This document shows, one piece after another, positions 1 to 5,846 of a stretch of 10,987 nucleotides of DNA; the first letter of the stretch is position 1; every line of letters begins with the position of its first letter. Below the pieces are notes generated by a model. The model made no database searches. It saw only the letters and a list, made by a program, of their open reading frames with translations, and had not been told where the DNA came from. The DNA comes from an uncultured Actinomycetes bacterium (GTDB lineage: Bacteria; Actinomycetota; Acidimicrobiia; Acidimicrobiales; Acidimicrobilacustridaceae), in assembly GCA_945957335.1 (NCBI GenBank), contig CAMFLJ010000104.1, positions 1 through 10,987 on the forward strand. Direction: 5' to 3'. Position numbers and translations under genes: made by a program.

Positions 1-306
1 TTCGCCCTCTACGCCTCGACCAAGGAGGCGATCCGCAGCCTCACCCGCACCGCGGCGTGCGAGCTCGCCGCCGACGGGATCCGGGTGAACGCCCTCCTCC
101 CGCTGGCCACCTCGCCCAGCTTCTCGGCCTGGGCCGACGAGAACCCCGACGACTACCAGGTGATCCTCGACACGATCCCGCTCGGCCGCATGGGAGAGGC
201 GGAGGACGACGTCGGCCCCGCCGCCGTGTTCCTCGCATCCGCCGGGGCGCACTACGTCACCGGCACCACGTTCCTCGCCGACGGCGGACGGGGGTACCTG
301 CGATGA
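1..306 (+). CDS. Short-chain dehydrogenase/reductase, C-terminal part (partial)
   Basis: This is the last 101 residues of an SDR-family oxidoreductase; the 5' part lies outside the window. The frame is open from base 1. The catalytic YxxxK pair is visible as Tyr4 and Lys8 of the fragment (YASTK), followed by the usual SDR segments GIRVNALLP, PLGRMGE and FLADGG near the C-terminus. The Rossmann dinucleotide-binding half is not visible, so cofactor preference cannot be read. SDRs of this kind interconvert hydroxyl and carbonyl groups with NAD(P)(H) in the cytoplasm; the substrate is unknown. The fragment aligns without gaps to the C-terminus of the next gene, with about 60 of 101 residues identical by hand count, so the two are tandem paralogs. 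Its TGA overlaps the next ATG in an ATGA, which implies translational coupling in one operon. Confidence 0.93.
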   Translation, partial: FALYASTKEAIRSLTRTAACELAADGIRVNALLPLATSPSFSAWADENPDDYQVILDTIPLGRMGEAEDDVGPAAVFLASAGAHYVTGTTFLADGGRGYLR

Positions 307-1094
307 GCGCTCCCCTCTCCCCCGACGAGCTCGAGCAGCGTTGGCGCCTCGACGGCAAGGTCGCCCTCGTCACCGGCGCCGGCCAAGGGGTCGGCCTCGG
401 CATCTCCCGCGCCCTCGCCGAAGCCGGCGCAGCGGTCGCGCTGCTCGACATCGACCCGCAGCGCGCCGCCGACGCCACGGCATCCCTGGTCGAGGCCGGC
501 CACACGGCGATCGCGGTGATCGCCGACGTCGCCGACCCCACAGCCGTGGCCGAGGCGGTGGCCGCCACCGTCGAGGGCCTCGGAGGGCTCGACGTGCTCG
601 TCAACAACGCCCACACCGTGCGCAGCGGCGCCCTGCTCGACGTCACGCCCGACGACCTCGACACCGTCTGGTCGACCGGCTTCCTCGGCACGTTCAACAC
701 CATGAAGGCCGCCGAGCCCCACCTGCGCGACGGCGGTTCGATCATCAACGTCGTCTCGTCGGTGATGCTCAAGCAGGACACCAGCGGCTTCCTGCTCTAC
801 GCCGCCACCAAGACGGCGATGCGCAGCCTCACCCGCACCGCGGCGATGGAGTGGGGGCGCCGCGGCATCCGGGTCAACGCCCTCAGCCCGCAGACCACCT
901 CCCCCGCGTGGGTCGAGTGGTCGGCCGCCAACCCCGAGGCGGCGGCGAAGATCCTGTCGGAGGTGCCGCTCGGCCACATCGGCGACGCCCACGACGACGT
1001 CGGCCCGGTGGCGGTGTTCCTCGCCTCCGACGCGTCGGCCTACATGACCGGCGGGCTGCTGCTCGCCGACGGCGGAAGGGGCCACCTGCGATGA
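303..1094 (+). CDS. Short-chain dehydrogenase/reductase (SDR), complete
   Basis: A 263-residue classical SDR oxidoreductase, of normal length for the family. The glycine-rich cofactor motif TGAGQGVG is at residues 24-31. Asp49 at the end of the second strand (LLDID) favours NAD(H) over NADP(H). Ser152/153, Tyr166 and Lys170 (YAATK) supply the catalytic Ser-Tyr-Lys. Two positions are unusual. The NNAG motif reads NNAH (101-104). The fourth catalytic residue, normally Asn in a VNLxG-like segment, appears to be Gly126 (TGFLG). The enzyme may therefore have altered activity, though many divergent SDRs still work. The start at 303 overlaps the previous stop as ATGA, with a G-run 8 bases upstream. 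It is a paralog of the upstream gene and is coupled by another ATGA to the downstream SDR. The substrate is unknown; a role in oxidising alcohols or hydroxyacyl groups is a family-level inference only. Confidence 0.95.
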   Translation: MSAPLSPDELEQRWRLDGKVALVTGAGQGVGLGISRALAEAGAAVALLDIDPQRAADATASLVEAGHTAIAVIADVADPTAVAEAVAATVEGLGGLDVLVNNAHTVRSGALLDVTPDDLDTVWSTGFLGTFNTMKAAEPHLRDGGSIINVVSSVMLKQDTSGFLLYAATKTAMRSLTRTAAMEWGRRGIRVNALSPQTTSPAWVEWSAANPEAAAKILSEVPLGHIGDAHDDVGPVAVFLASDASAYMTGGLLLADGGRGHLR

Positions 1095-1852
1095 CCACCG
1101 GACGGTTGGAGGGGCGCCACTGCGTCGTCACCGGCGCGGCCCAGGGCCTGGGCGAGGCGGTGGCCCGCCGCTACGCCGCCGAGGGCGCCTCGGTCACCAT
1201 GCTCGACCTCGACGAGGTCGGCCTGCGCCGCACCCACGACGCCGTCGAGGCCGACCACGACGCGACCGGCCGGGTGTGGTCGGCGGCGTGCGACGTGTCC
1301 GACCGGCCCTCGGTCGAGGCCGCCATCGCGGCCGGGCGTGAGCGCTTCGGTCCCGTCGACGTGGTCGCCTCCGTCGCGGGCATCGCCTACCACGTGCCGC
1401 TGCTCGCCATGACCGACGACGACTACGAGCGGATGATGGACGTGCACGTGCGCGGCGCGTTCAACCTGCTCCGCACGGTCGTGGCCGAGTGGACCGAGCG
1501 CCGGTGCGGCAAGTTCATCGCCGTCACGTCGCCGGCGGCCGCCCGGGGCCAGGTCAACGGCAGTGCCTACAGCGCGGCCAAGGCCGCGCTGCACGGGCTC
1601 GTGCGCTCGGCCGCCCGCGAGCTCGGCCCGGTGAACGTGCAGGTCAACGCCATCCTGCCCATGGCCGACACCCCGATGACCGCCGAGGTCATCGCCGACA
1701 CCGCCGCCAACGAGGTGTACCTGAGCCGGGTGCCGCTCGGCCGCTGGGGCCGGCCCGACGAGATCGCCGCGGCCTTCTGCTTCCTGGCCTCCGACGAGTC
1801 CGACTACATCACCGGCACGATCCTGCCGGTCGACGGCGGGCGCACCATCTGA
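1091..1852 (+). CDS. Short-chain dehydrogenase/reductase (SDR), complete
   Basis: A 253-residue SDR oxidoreductase, the third in the operon and clearly more divergent than the first two. Visible motifs are TGAAQGLG at 14-21, Asp39 (LDLDE) suggesting NAD(H), CDV at 67-69, Ser147, Tyr160 and Lys164 (YSAAK), and the C-terminal segments PLGRWGRPDE and DYITGTILPVDGG that mark FabG-like SDRs. The usual NNAG reads SVAG (94-97). The catalytic Asn position appears to be His119 (DVHVRG). Its ATG overlaps the preceding TGA (ATGA at 1091-1094), and the purine run GGAAGGGG lies 9 bases upstream as a ribosome-binding site. It ends 9 bp before the stop of the convergent HAD phosphatase, so the operon probably ends here. 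The substrate is not evident. A FabG-type 3-ketoacyl reductase label would be too specific given the altered residues. Confidence 0.95.
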   Translation: MTTGRLEGRHCVVTGAAQGLGEAVARRYAAEGASVTMLDLDEVGLRRTHDAVEADHDATGRVWSAACDVSDRPSVEAAIAAGRERFGPVDVVASVAGIAYHVPLLAMTDDDYERMMDVHVRGAFNLLRTVVAEWTERRCGKFIAVTSPAAARGQVNGSAYSAAKAALHGLVRSAARELGPVNVQVNAILPMADTPMTAEVIADTAANEVYLSRVPLGRWGRPDEIAAAFCFLASDESDYITGTILPVDGGRTI

Positions 1853-1861
1853 TCGCCCGAG

Positions 1862-2524
1862 CTACGGCCGGAGCGGTTCGGCGTCGAGGCGCTCGAGGAT
1901 GGCGGGCAGTTCCGCCATCGAGGTGAACGTCTCGGCGCCCTCGGCGGCCAGCACCGCGGCAGGGGTCATCGCCGCGTAGCCCAGCGCCCGCATCCCTGCC
2001 GCCACCGCGCCGCGCACCCCGAAGGGGCTGTCCTCGACCACCACGCACCGGGCGGGGTCGGCGCCCATCATGTCGGCGGCGTGCAGGAACAGGTCGGGGT
2101 GGGGCTTGCCCCGCTCGACCTCGGTGGCGCTGTAGATGCGCCCGTCGAAGTGGTCGTGCAGGCCGGTGCGCCCGAGGGTGAGCCGCATCCGCTCGTGCTC
2201 GCCACTGGAGGCCACGCACGTCGGCCAGCGCAGCTGCCGCACGACCTCGCCCACGCCGGGCACCTCCTCGAGCTCGCGCTCGAACGCCTCGAAGACCCCG
2301 GCGTGGTAGCGGTCGAGGAAGTCGTCGGGCAGCGGTCGGCCCAGCTTCTCGGCGGCCAGCGCGGTCCACGACGCGCTCGACAGGCCCATGTAGGTGGCGA
2401 TCGACTCGTCGGTGGTGGTCGGCAGGCCGACCGAGGTGAGCAGCTCGGCCAGGACCTGGTTGGCGAGGCGCTCGCTGTCGACGAGCACGCCGTCGCAGTC
2501 GAAGATCACCAGCTCGATCGCCAC
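1862..2524 (-). CDS. HAD-superfamily phosphatase / beta-phosphoglucomutase-like hydrolase
   Basis: A 220-residue subfamily IA haloacid dehalogenase-type hydrolase, expected to remove phosphate from a small cytoplasmic phosphometabolite (or move it, if a phosphomutase) through an aspartyl-phosphate intermediate with Mg2+. All four HAD motifs are present: DCDGVLVDSE with nucleophile Asp9 and acid/base Asp11; Ser106 in VASSG; Lys140 in GKPHPDLF; Glu164-Asp165 in VVVEDSPFG. Residues between about 17 and 90 form the helical cap of IA enzymes. The best start is GTG at 2524, just before the AIELVIFD strand; the frame stays open upstream only as antisense read-through of the neighbouring gene. The upstream ribosome-binding site is poor (GGGG, 2 bases away). 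The gene lies 26 bp downstream of the metallophosphoesterase on the same strand, so co-transcription is likely. The substrate is not predictable from sequence; sugar phosphate or phosphoglycolate-type compounds are usual for the family. Confidence 0.93.
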   Translation of the reverse strand: MAIELVIFDCDGVLVDSERLANQVLAELLTSVGLPTTTDESIATYMGLSSASWTALAAEKLGRPLPDDFLDRYHAGVFEAFERELEEVPGVGEVVRQLRWPTCVASSGEHERMRLTLGRTGLHDHFDGRIYSATEVERGKPHPDLFLHAADMMGADPARCVVVEDSPFGVRGAVAAGMRALGYAAMTPAAVLAAEGAETFTSMAELPAILERLDAEPLRP

Positions 2525-2550
2525 TGCCCCATCATGGCCGGGGCCCGCTC

Positions 2551-4419
2551 TCAGAGGAGCGCCCCCGGCACCAGCTCGCGCAGCCCGACAGCCAGCTCGT
2601 GCTGGTCGAGGCGGTCGTCGGAGATCTTCGACAGGTCGAACGGCGCCTGCACCATGAGCTCGGTGTTGCGGTCCTGCGGCGTGCCGAGCAGGGCGGCGGC
2701 GTCCCAGAACCACGGGTTGGCGGCGAGCTCGCGGCTGAGCGACGCCAGCCCCGTCTGGGAGAGGTCGCCCTTGGTGACCTGCGGGTCGGCGGCGTGGTTC
2801 ACCGCGAGCGTGAAGATCGACAGCGTGCCGTCGCGGTTGTCGACCAGCTCGACCATGCGCGACTGCTGGCCCCAGTCGATGCAGCTGGGCGTGTTGATCT
2901 CCCAGAAGCCGCCCTTGATCGCCGTCGAGGTCTGCGGGTGGGGCACGACGGTGTTGGCGTGGGTGTGGCCGTTGCACCAGGCCACCACGTTGGGGAAGCG
3001 CAGCAGCAGCGCCACCAGCTCGGCGCCCGTGTAGAGCTTGGTGGTGTCGCCCGGCGCGGCCGCCGTGTTCTCCATCGTCCAGCTCGTGTGGTGGCTGAGG
3101 ATGATGAGCAGCTGGTCGTCGACGCTCTGCTCGACGACCTGGCCCGACGCGTCGAGGTAGCGCGACGACGAGCGGATGAGCTGCTGCTCGAGCCAGTCCC
3201 ACTGCGGCTGGGGGATCGAGCCGTCGGCGCCGTAGAAGGCGTTGTTGGTGTCGAGGGCGATGAAGCGGACCGCCGGCCCGACCTGCCAGGTCCAGAAGCC
3301 GTCGCCCGTGGTGCGCGACTCCTCGGTGAAGCCGTGCCCCTTGGGGCCGACCCGGTCGCCCAGGTTGAAGTGGGCCTCGATGATCTCCTTGCGGGTGAAG
3401 CCCTTGCGGTTCGGGTCGGGGGTCACCTGGCGCACGCCCGGCTCGGTGGCGAGCGAGCCGATCAGCTGGCCCAGCTGCGCCTCCGACGCGGGATCGCCCG
3501 GGTTCGCCGCGGCGGCGAGGAACGCCGCCGTGTCGGGCGGGGGCGTGGCCACCTTCGAGGTGCCGACCGCCAGCTGCTGGTAGGGCTCGACGTAGGGGCC
3601 GAGGGTGCCCATCCACACCGTGTCGTGGTTGCCGAGCACGCTGAGCCACGGCATCTTCAGCCCGGCCGAGCGCACCTCGTTGGTGACGGCCGCGTCGAGC
3701 ATGCCGGGCACCGCGGGGTAGCCGTGCTGGCCCCAGATGTCGGCGGTCGGGTCCTCGGGGTGCCACGCGTAGGTGCACTCCGGCCACGCCTGCACACCCT
3801 CGTAGGTCGCCTCCTTGCCGCTGTTGGCGACGACGTTCTGACCCGACAGCACCGCGAGGTACCAGTCGAGCTCGGTCGTGGCGTGGGAGTCGGCGAGGTC
3901 GCCGGTGATCACGCTGACGGCGCACGGCGCCCCGGTGACCACGCTGCGGTCGAGGCCGTTGACGGCGTTCACCATCTCCGCGAGCACGTGCACCGTGAGC
4001 GTCTCCTGGGCCCGCTCGGCGCTCTGGTTCTGGTTGATGGCGAAGCTCCAGTCGGCCCGCGACGGGGTCTGGGCGTCGACCACGTGGGTGTCGCTCAACT
4101 GCCCGAAGTACAGGATCGAGCGGCGGGCCTTGCCCCGCTCGGGGTCGGCGGTGACGCCGAGCTCGTCGCGCAGGATGAACGGCTCGCCCGGCCCCCACAC
4201 CAGGCCGCGGTAGCCGGTGCCGGCGGCCAGGGCGATGGTGGCGTCGAGCGTGGTGCGCCGGTCGCCTCCCCCGCCGCCGCTCGAGCCGGTGCCCACCGTG
4301 GTGCCGCTGCTCCCACCGCTGCTCGACGAGGTGCACGCGTTGGCGAGCGCCCAGAGCGGGATGGTGGTGCCGGCGGCGGCGGTGACCACCTTGATGAAGT
4401 CACGTCTCGACATGGCCAT
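2551..4419 (-). CDS. Tat-exported calcineurin-like metallophosphoesterase
   Basis: A 622-residue secreted two-metal phosphoesterase. The N-terminus has a twin-arginine signal (SRRDFIK, residues 4-10), a hydrophobic stretch and a cleavage region ending ALANAC at 24-29. This could be cut after Ala28 by signal peptidase I (AxA), or Cys29 could be lipidated, although Ala rather than Leu at -3 makes a poor lipobox. A Ser/Gly-rich linker (30-52) follows. The calcineurin-like motifs are complete: SDTH (109-112), GDLAD (173-177), GNHD (263-266), SHH (442-444) and GHTH (484-487). Overall it resembles the large actinobacterial PPA1498-type metallophosphoesterases (from memory). The natural substrate is unknown; hydrolysis of extracellular phosphoesters is inferred. 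I chose the ATG at 4419 because it begins just before the Tat motif and lies 7 bases after a TAGCTT box. An ATG at 4467 would add 16 residues before the signal and is less likely; the ATG at 4413 is also possible. Confidence 0.93.
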   Translation of the reverse strand: MAMSRRDFIKVVTAAAGTTIPLWALANACTSSSSGGSSGTTVGTGSSGGGGGDRRTTLDATIALAAGTGYRGLVWGPGEPFILRDELGVTADPERGKARRSILYFGQLSDTHVVDAQTPSRADWSFAINQNQSAERAQETLTVHVLAEMVNAVNGLDRSVVTGAPCAVSVITGDLADSHATTELDWYLAVLSGQNVVANSGKEATYEGVQAWPECTYAWHPEDPTADIWGQHGYPAVPGMLDAAVTNEVRSAGLKMPWLSVLGNHDTVWMGTLGPYVEPYQQLAVGTSKVATPPPDTAAFLAAAANPGDPASEAQLGQLIGSLATEPGVRQVTPDPNRKGFTRKEIIEAHFNLGDRVGPKGHGFTEESRTTGDGFWTWQVGPAVRFIALDTNNAFYGADGSIPQPQWDWLEQQLIRSSSRYLDASGQVVEQSVDDQLLIILSHHTSWTMENTAAAPGDTTKLYTGAELVALLLRFPNVVAWCNGHTHANTVVPHPQTSTAIKGGFWEINTPSCIDWGQQSRMVELVDNRDGTLSIFTLAVNHAADPQVTKGDLSQTGLASLSRELAANPWFWDAAALLGTPQDRNTELMVQAPFDLSKISDDRLDQHELAVGLRELVPGALL

Positions 4420-4527
4420 TACCGAGAAGCTAACCGGGGAACCTCCGCCGATCGTGACATCCGGCACGGCGCAGGCCGGGCGTGCGCGACGCCTGGATCG
4501 GTGTGCTCCCGAGGTCCTGACCGGGGG
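4420..4527. other. Intergenic region between the ATP-grasp and phosphoesterase genes
   Basis: These 108 bp lie between two minus-strand genes. They hold one arm of the stem-loop over the upstream stop, then an unremarkable G/C-rich stretch, then the TAGCTT box close to the phosphoesterase start. An in-frame ATG at 4467 would extend the phosphoesterase into this region, but the added residues do not resemble part of a Tat signal. Confidence 0.6.
4427..4432 (-). promoter_or_regulatory. Putative -10 box (TAGCTT) for the metallophosphoesterase, leaderless
   Basis: On the minus strand TAGCTT lies 7 bases before the ATG at 4419, and no Shine-Dalgarno sequence sits at a working distance; the only GGAGG is more than 20 bases away. 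It matches the TANNNT -10 pattern of actinobacterial housekeeping promoters and would start transcription at or next to the start codon. No convincing -35 hexamer is visible. Confidence 0.4.
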
Positions 4528-4532
4528 TCAGG
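4516..4532 (-). terminator. Stem-loop over the stop codon of the ATP-grasp gene
   Basis: A perfect 7-bp inverted repeat, CCTGACC and GGTCAGG, is separated by 3 bases. It overlaps the TGA stop of the minus-strand ATP-grasp gene (4528-4530). No T-run follows on the minus strand, so it would be a terminator of the tail-less type sometimes proposed in high-GC actinobacteria, or an mRNA 3'-end stabiliser. It sits between the ATP-grasp gene and the putative promoter of the phosphoesterase, which fits a transcription-unit boundary. Confidence 0.4.
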
Positions 4533-5706
4533 CGATCAGCTGGTCGCCCGGCGCGGTGTGCGCCGGCGGGACCGGCAGCGACGCGTCGGTCGTCACCGAC
4601 GGCCGACGGCCTCGACCGCCGGTCAGCTTCCTCCGACCGCGCTTCACCAGCTGGCGGTGCAGGCCGTCACGGACCACGTCGAGGATGGACTCGGCGAACG
4701 TGAAGCGGAGGTAGCGGACGTCGGCCGCCGTCAGGCCGTGACCCCGCAGGAGCCCCCGGGCCATCGCCGGCAGGGTCCGCACCACCGAGGACTGGACGTG
4801 CAGCACCTCGCTGCCGGGTGCGTAGGTCACGAACCCCGCCTCGACGAAGTTGCAGTCGCCGCCCACGAGCGTCTTGTCGACGTTGGCCCAGAAGCGCGGG
4901 TTGGCCTCGATGAAGTGGAGCTCGCCGTCGAGGGTCTCCCGGACGTCGAAGTTGATGACGCCGTCGTACCCCGTGCTCCCGACGATCCTGCTGGCGAGCT
5001 CGAGGATCCGGTCGTCCCGGTGCGTGATGAACGCGCCGTCCTCGTAGTGGTAGACGACCGAGACCTTGGGAGCCCCGTCCTGGCAGATGAGCGAGATGCA
5101 CAGGTCGCGGCCCTCCAGGAACTCCTGGAGCAGGATCGGCGCGTAGGTGACCTCCGCGCAGCTCGCACGGTCCACCCGCATGACCCCGGCCCCGGACTCC
5201 GACGAGAGAGGCTTGGCGATGAGCTCGACGTCGGTCTGCTCGAGGAAGCTCCGGAGCTCGTCCGCGCTCTCCACCATCCAGGTGCGGGGGTGCCGGACGC
5301 CGACGGTGTGGCAGACCGAGGCGAAGCTCCACTTGTCGTTGAGGACGTCGAAGGTGGTCGGCTCGGGCAGCGGGTAGAGCCCGTCGAAGTGGTGGGCGTT
5401 GCGGACCAGGAACCGGGTGGCCCCGCTGTCGCCGGGCACCATCCGCTCGACGCCGTTCTCGCGCATGATCGCCCGCAGGCGCGGGATCGCCTCGGGGTCG
5501 GACAGCGGCACCGGTAGCTCGACGTAGGAGCACAACCGGGAGTGCCGGAAGCGCCTCGGATCGTTCTTCGGGTCGCCCGGGACCCCGACGACGATGGGGC
5601 GGGCCCCGTCGGCGGCGGCGCAGCGCATGACCTTGTACGCCAGGGCGTACGAGGTCGCGAGGACCATCATCGGTGGTGTCGACCGTCGTCGGTCGTCCTT
5701 GCCCAT
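4528..5706 (-). CDS. ATP-grasp domain ligase-like protein, substrate unknown
   Basis: A 392-residue stand-alone ATP-grasp enzyme, a fold that activates a carboxylate as an acyl-phosphate and joins it to an amine, thiol or other nucleophile. Residues 13-45 look like the N-terminal Rossmann-like strand-helix (MMVLATSYALAY through PIVVGVPGD). ATP-binding residues follow: Lys125 (LNDKWSF), Lys165 (ELIAKPLSSESGAG) and Glu195/Glu198 in LLQEFLEGRD. Asp254 (NFDV) and Glu267, Asn269, Arg271 and Asn275 in FIEANPRFWANV form the metal site. The C-terminal 90 residues (AMARGLLRGHG onward) are basic, match nothing I know and end in a Pro-rich tail. The start at 5706 has a purine-rich ribosome-binding site; the MM at 5670/5667 is an alternative start without one. 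No carrier protein, peptide precursor or partner ligase lies next to it, so the product cannot be named. It is divergent from the DUF255 gene. Confidence 0.88.
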   Translation of the reverse strand: MGKDDRRRSTPPMMVLATSYALAYKVMRCAAADGARPIVVGVPGDPKNDPRRFRHSRLCSYVELPVPLSDPEAIPRLRAIMRENGVERMVPGDSGATRFLVRNAHHFDGLYPLPEPTTFDVLNDKWSFASVCHTVGVRHPRTWMVESADELRSFLEQTDVELIAKPLSSESGAGVMRVDRASCAEVTYAPILLQEFLEGRDLCISLICQDGAPKVSVVYHYEDGAFITHRDDRILELASRIVGSTGYDGVINFDVRETLDGELHFIEANPRFWANVDKTLVGGDCNFVEAGFVTYAPGSEVLHVQSSVVRTLPAMARGLLRGHGLTAADVRYLRFTFAESILDVVRDGLHRQLVKRGRRKLTGGRGRRPSVTTDASLPVPPAHTAPGDQLIA

Positions 5707-5707
5707 A

Positions 5708-5717
5708 CCTCCCTCTC
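5708..5717 (-). promoter_or_regulatory. Ribosome-binding site of the ATP-grasp gene
   Basis: On the minus strand GAGAGGGAGG ends one base before the ATG at 5706; its GAGAGG part lies 5 bases from the start. It is the strongest Shine-Dalgarno-like sequence in the window and decides the start at 5706 over the internal ATGs at 5670 and 5667, which have none. Confidence 0.55.
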
Positions 5718-5832
5718 GGCATCTCGGCGCCGATCTTGAGGGTTCCGACGCCAGATGGGCCGAACGGCACACGCCGCCCCGACCGGCGGGCAGGAGGCGC
5801 CCGGACCGGGGGGGTCGGGGCCGCGCCGTCGG

Positions 5833-5838
5833 TAGCGT
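5833..5838 (+). promoter_or_regulatory. Putative -10 box (TAGCGT) for the DUF255 gene, leaderless
   Basis: TAGCGT lies 8 bases before the ATG at 5847, with no Shine-Dalgarno sequence between. This is the -10-to-start distance expected when transcription begins at the start codon. The remaining divergent intergenic stretch (5707-5846) is G/C-rich with no clear -35 hexamer. The same layout occurs before the gene at 9303. Confidence 0.45.
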
Positions 5839-5846
5839 GCTCGCCC

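Noticed and set aside
1837..1859. A 6-bp inverted repeat (CGGGCG / CGCCCG) at the convergent SDR-HAD junction, a possible bidirectional terminator
   Set aside because: The stem is short, the loop is 11 bases and there is no T-run; such repeats are expected by chance at this G+C content.
1862..4336. An 824-codon minus-strand frame that would fuse a long N-terminal domain to the HAD phosphatase
   Set aside because: Upstream of 2524 the translation is a shifted-frame reading of the phosphoesterase gene (Arg/Gly/His-rich, no domain). The real HAD start is the GTG at 2524.
4420..4467. A 16-residue N-terminal extension of the phosphoesterase from the ATG at 4467
   Set aside because: It would place the Tat motif unusually far from the N-terminus, has no ribosome-binding site, and would put the TAGCTT box inside the coding region.
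2599..5517. A 972-codon plus-strand open frame opposite the phosphoesterase and ATP-grasp genes
   Set aside because: It is antisense to two genes with complete catalytic motifs, has a low-complexity Val/Gly/Arg/Asp-rich translation, and is expected from the strong third-position G/C bias. The same holds for the long frames at 5667-7691 (minus) and 7483-9291 (plus).
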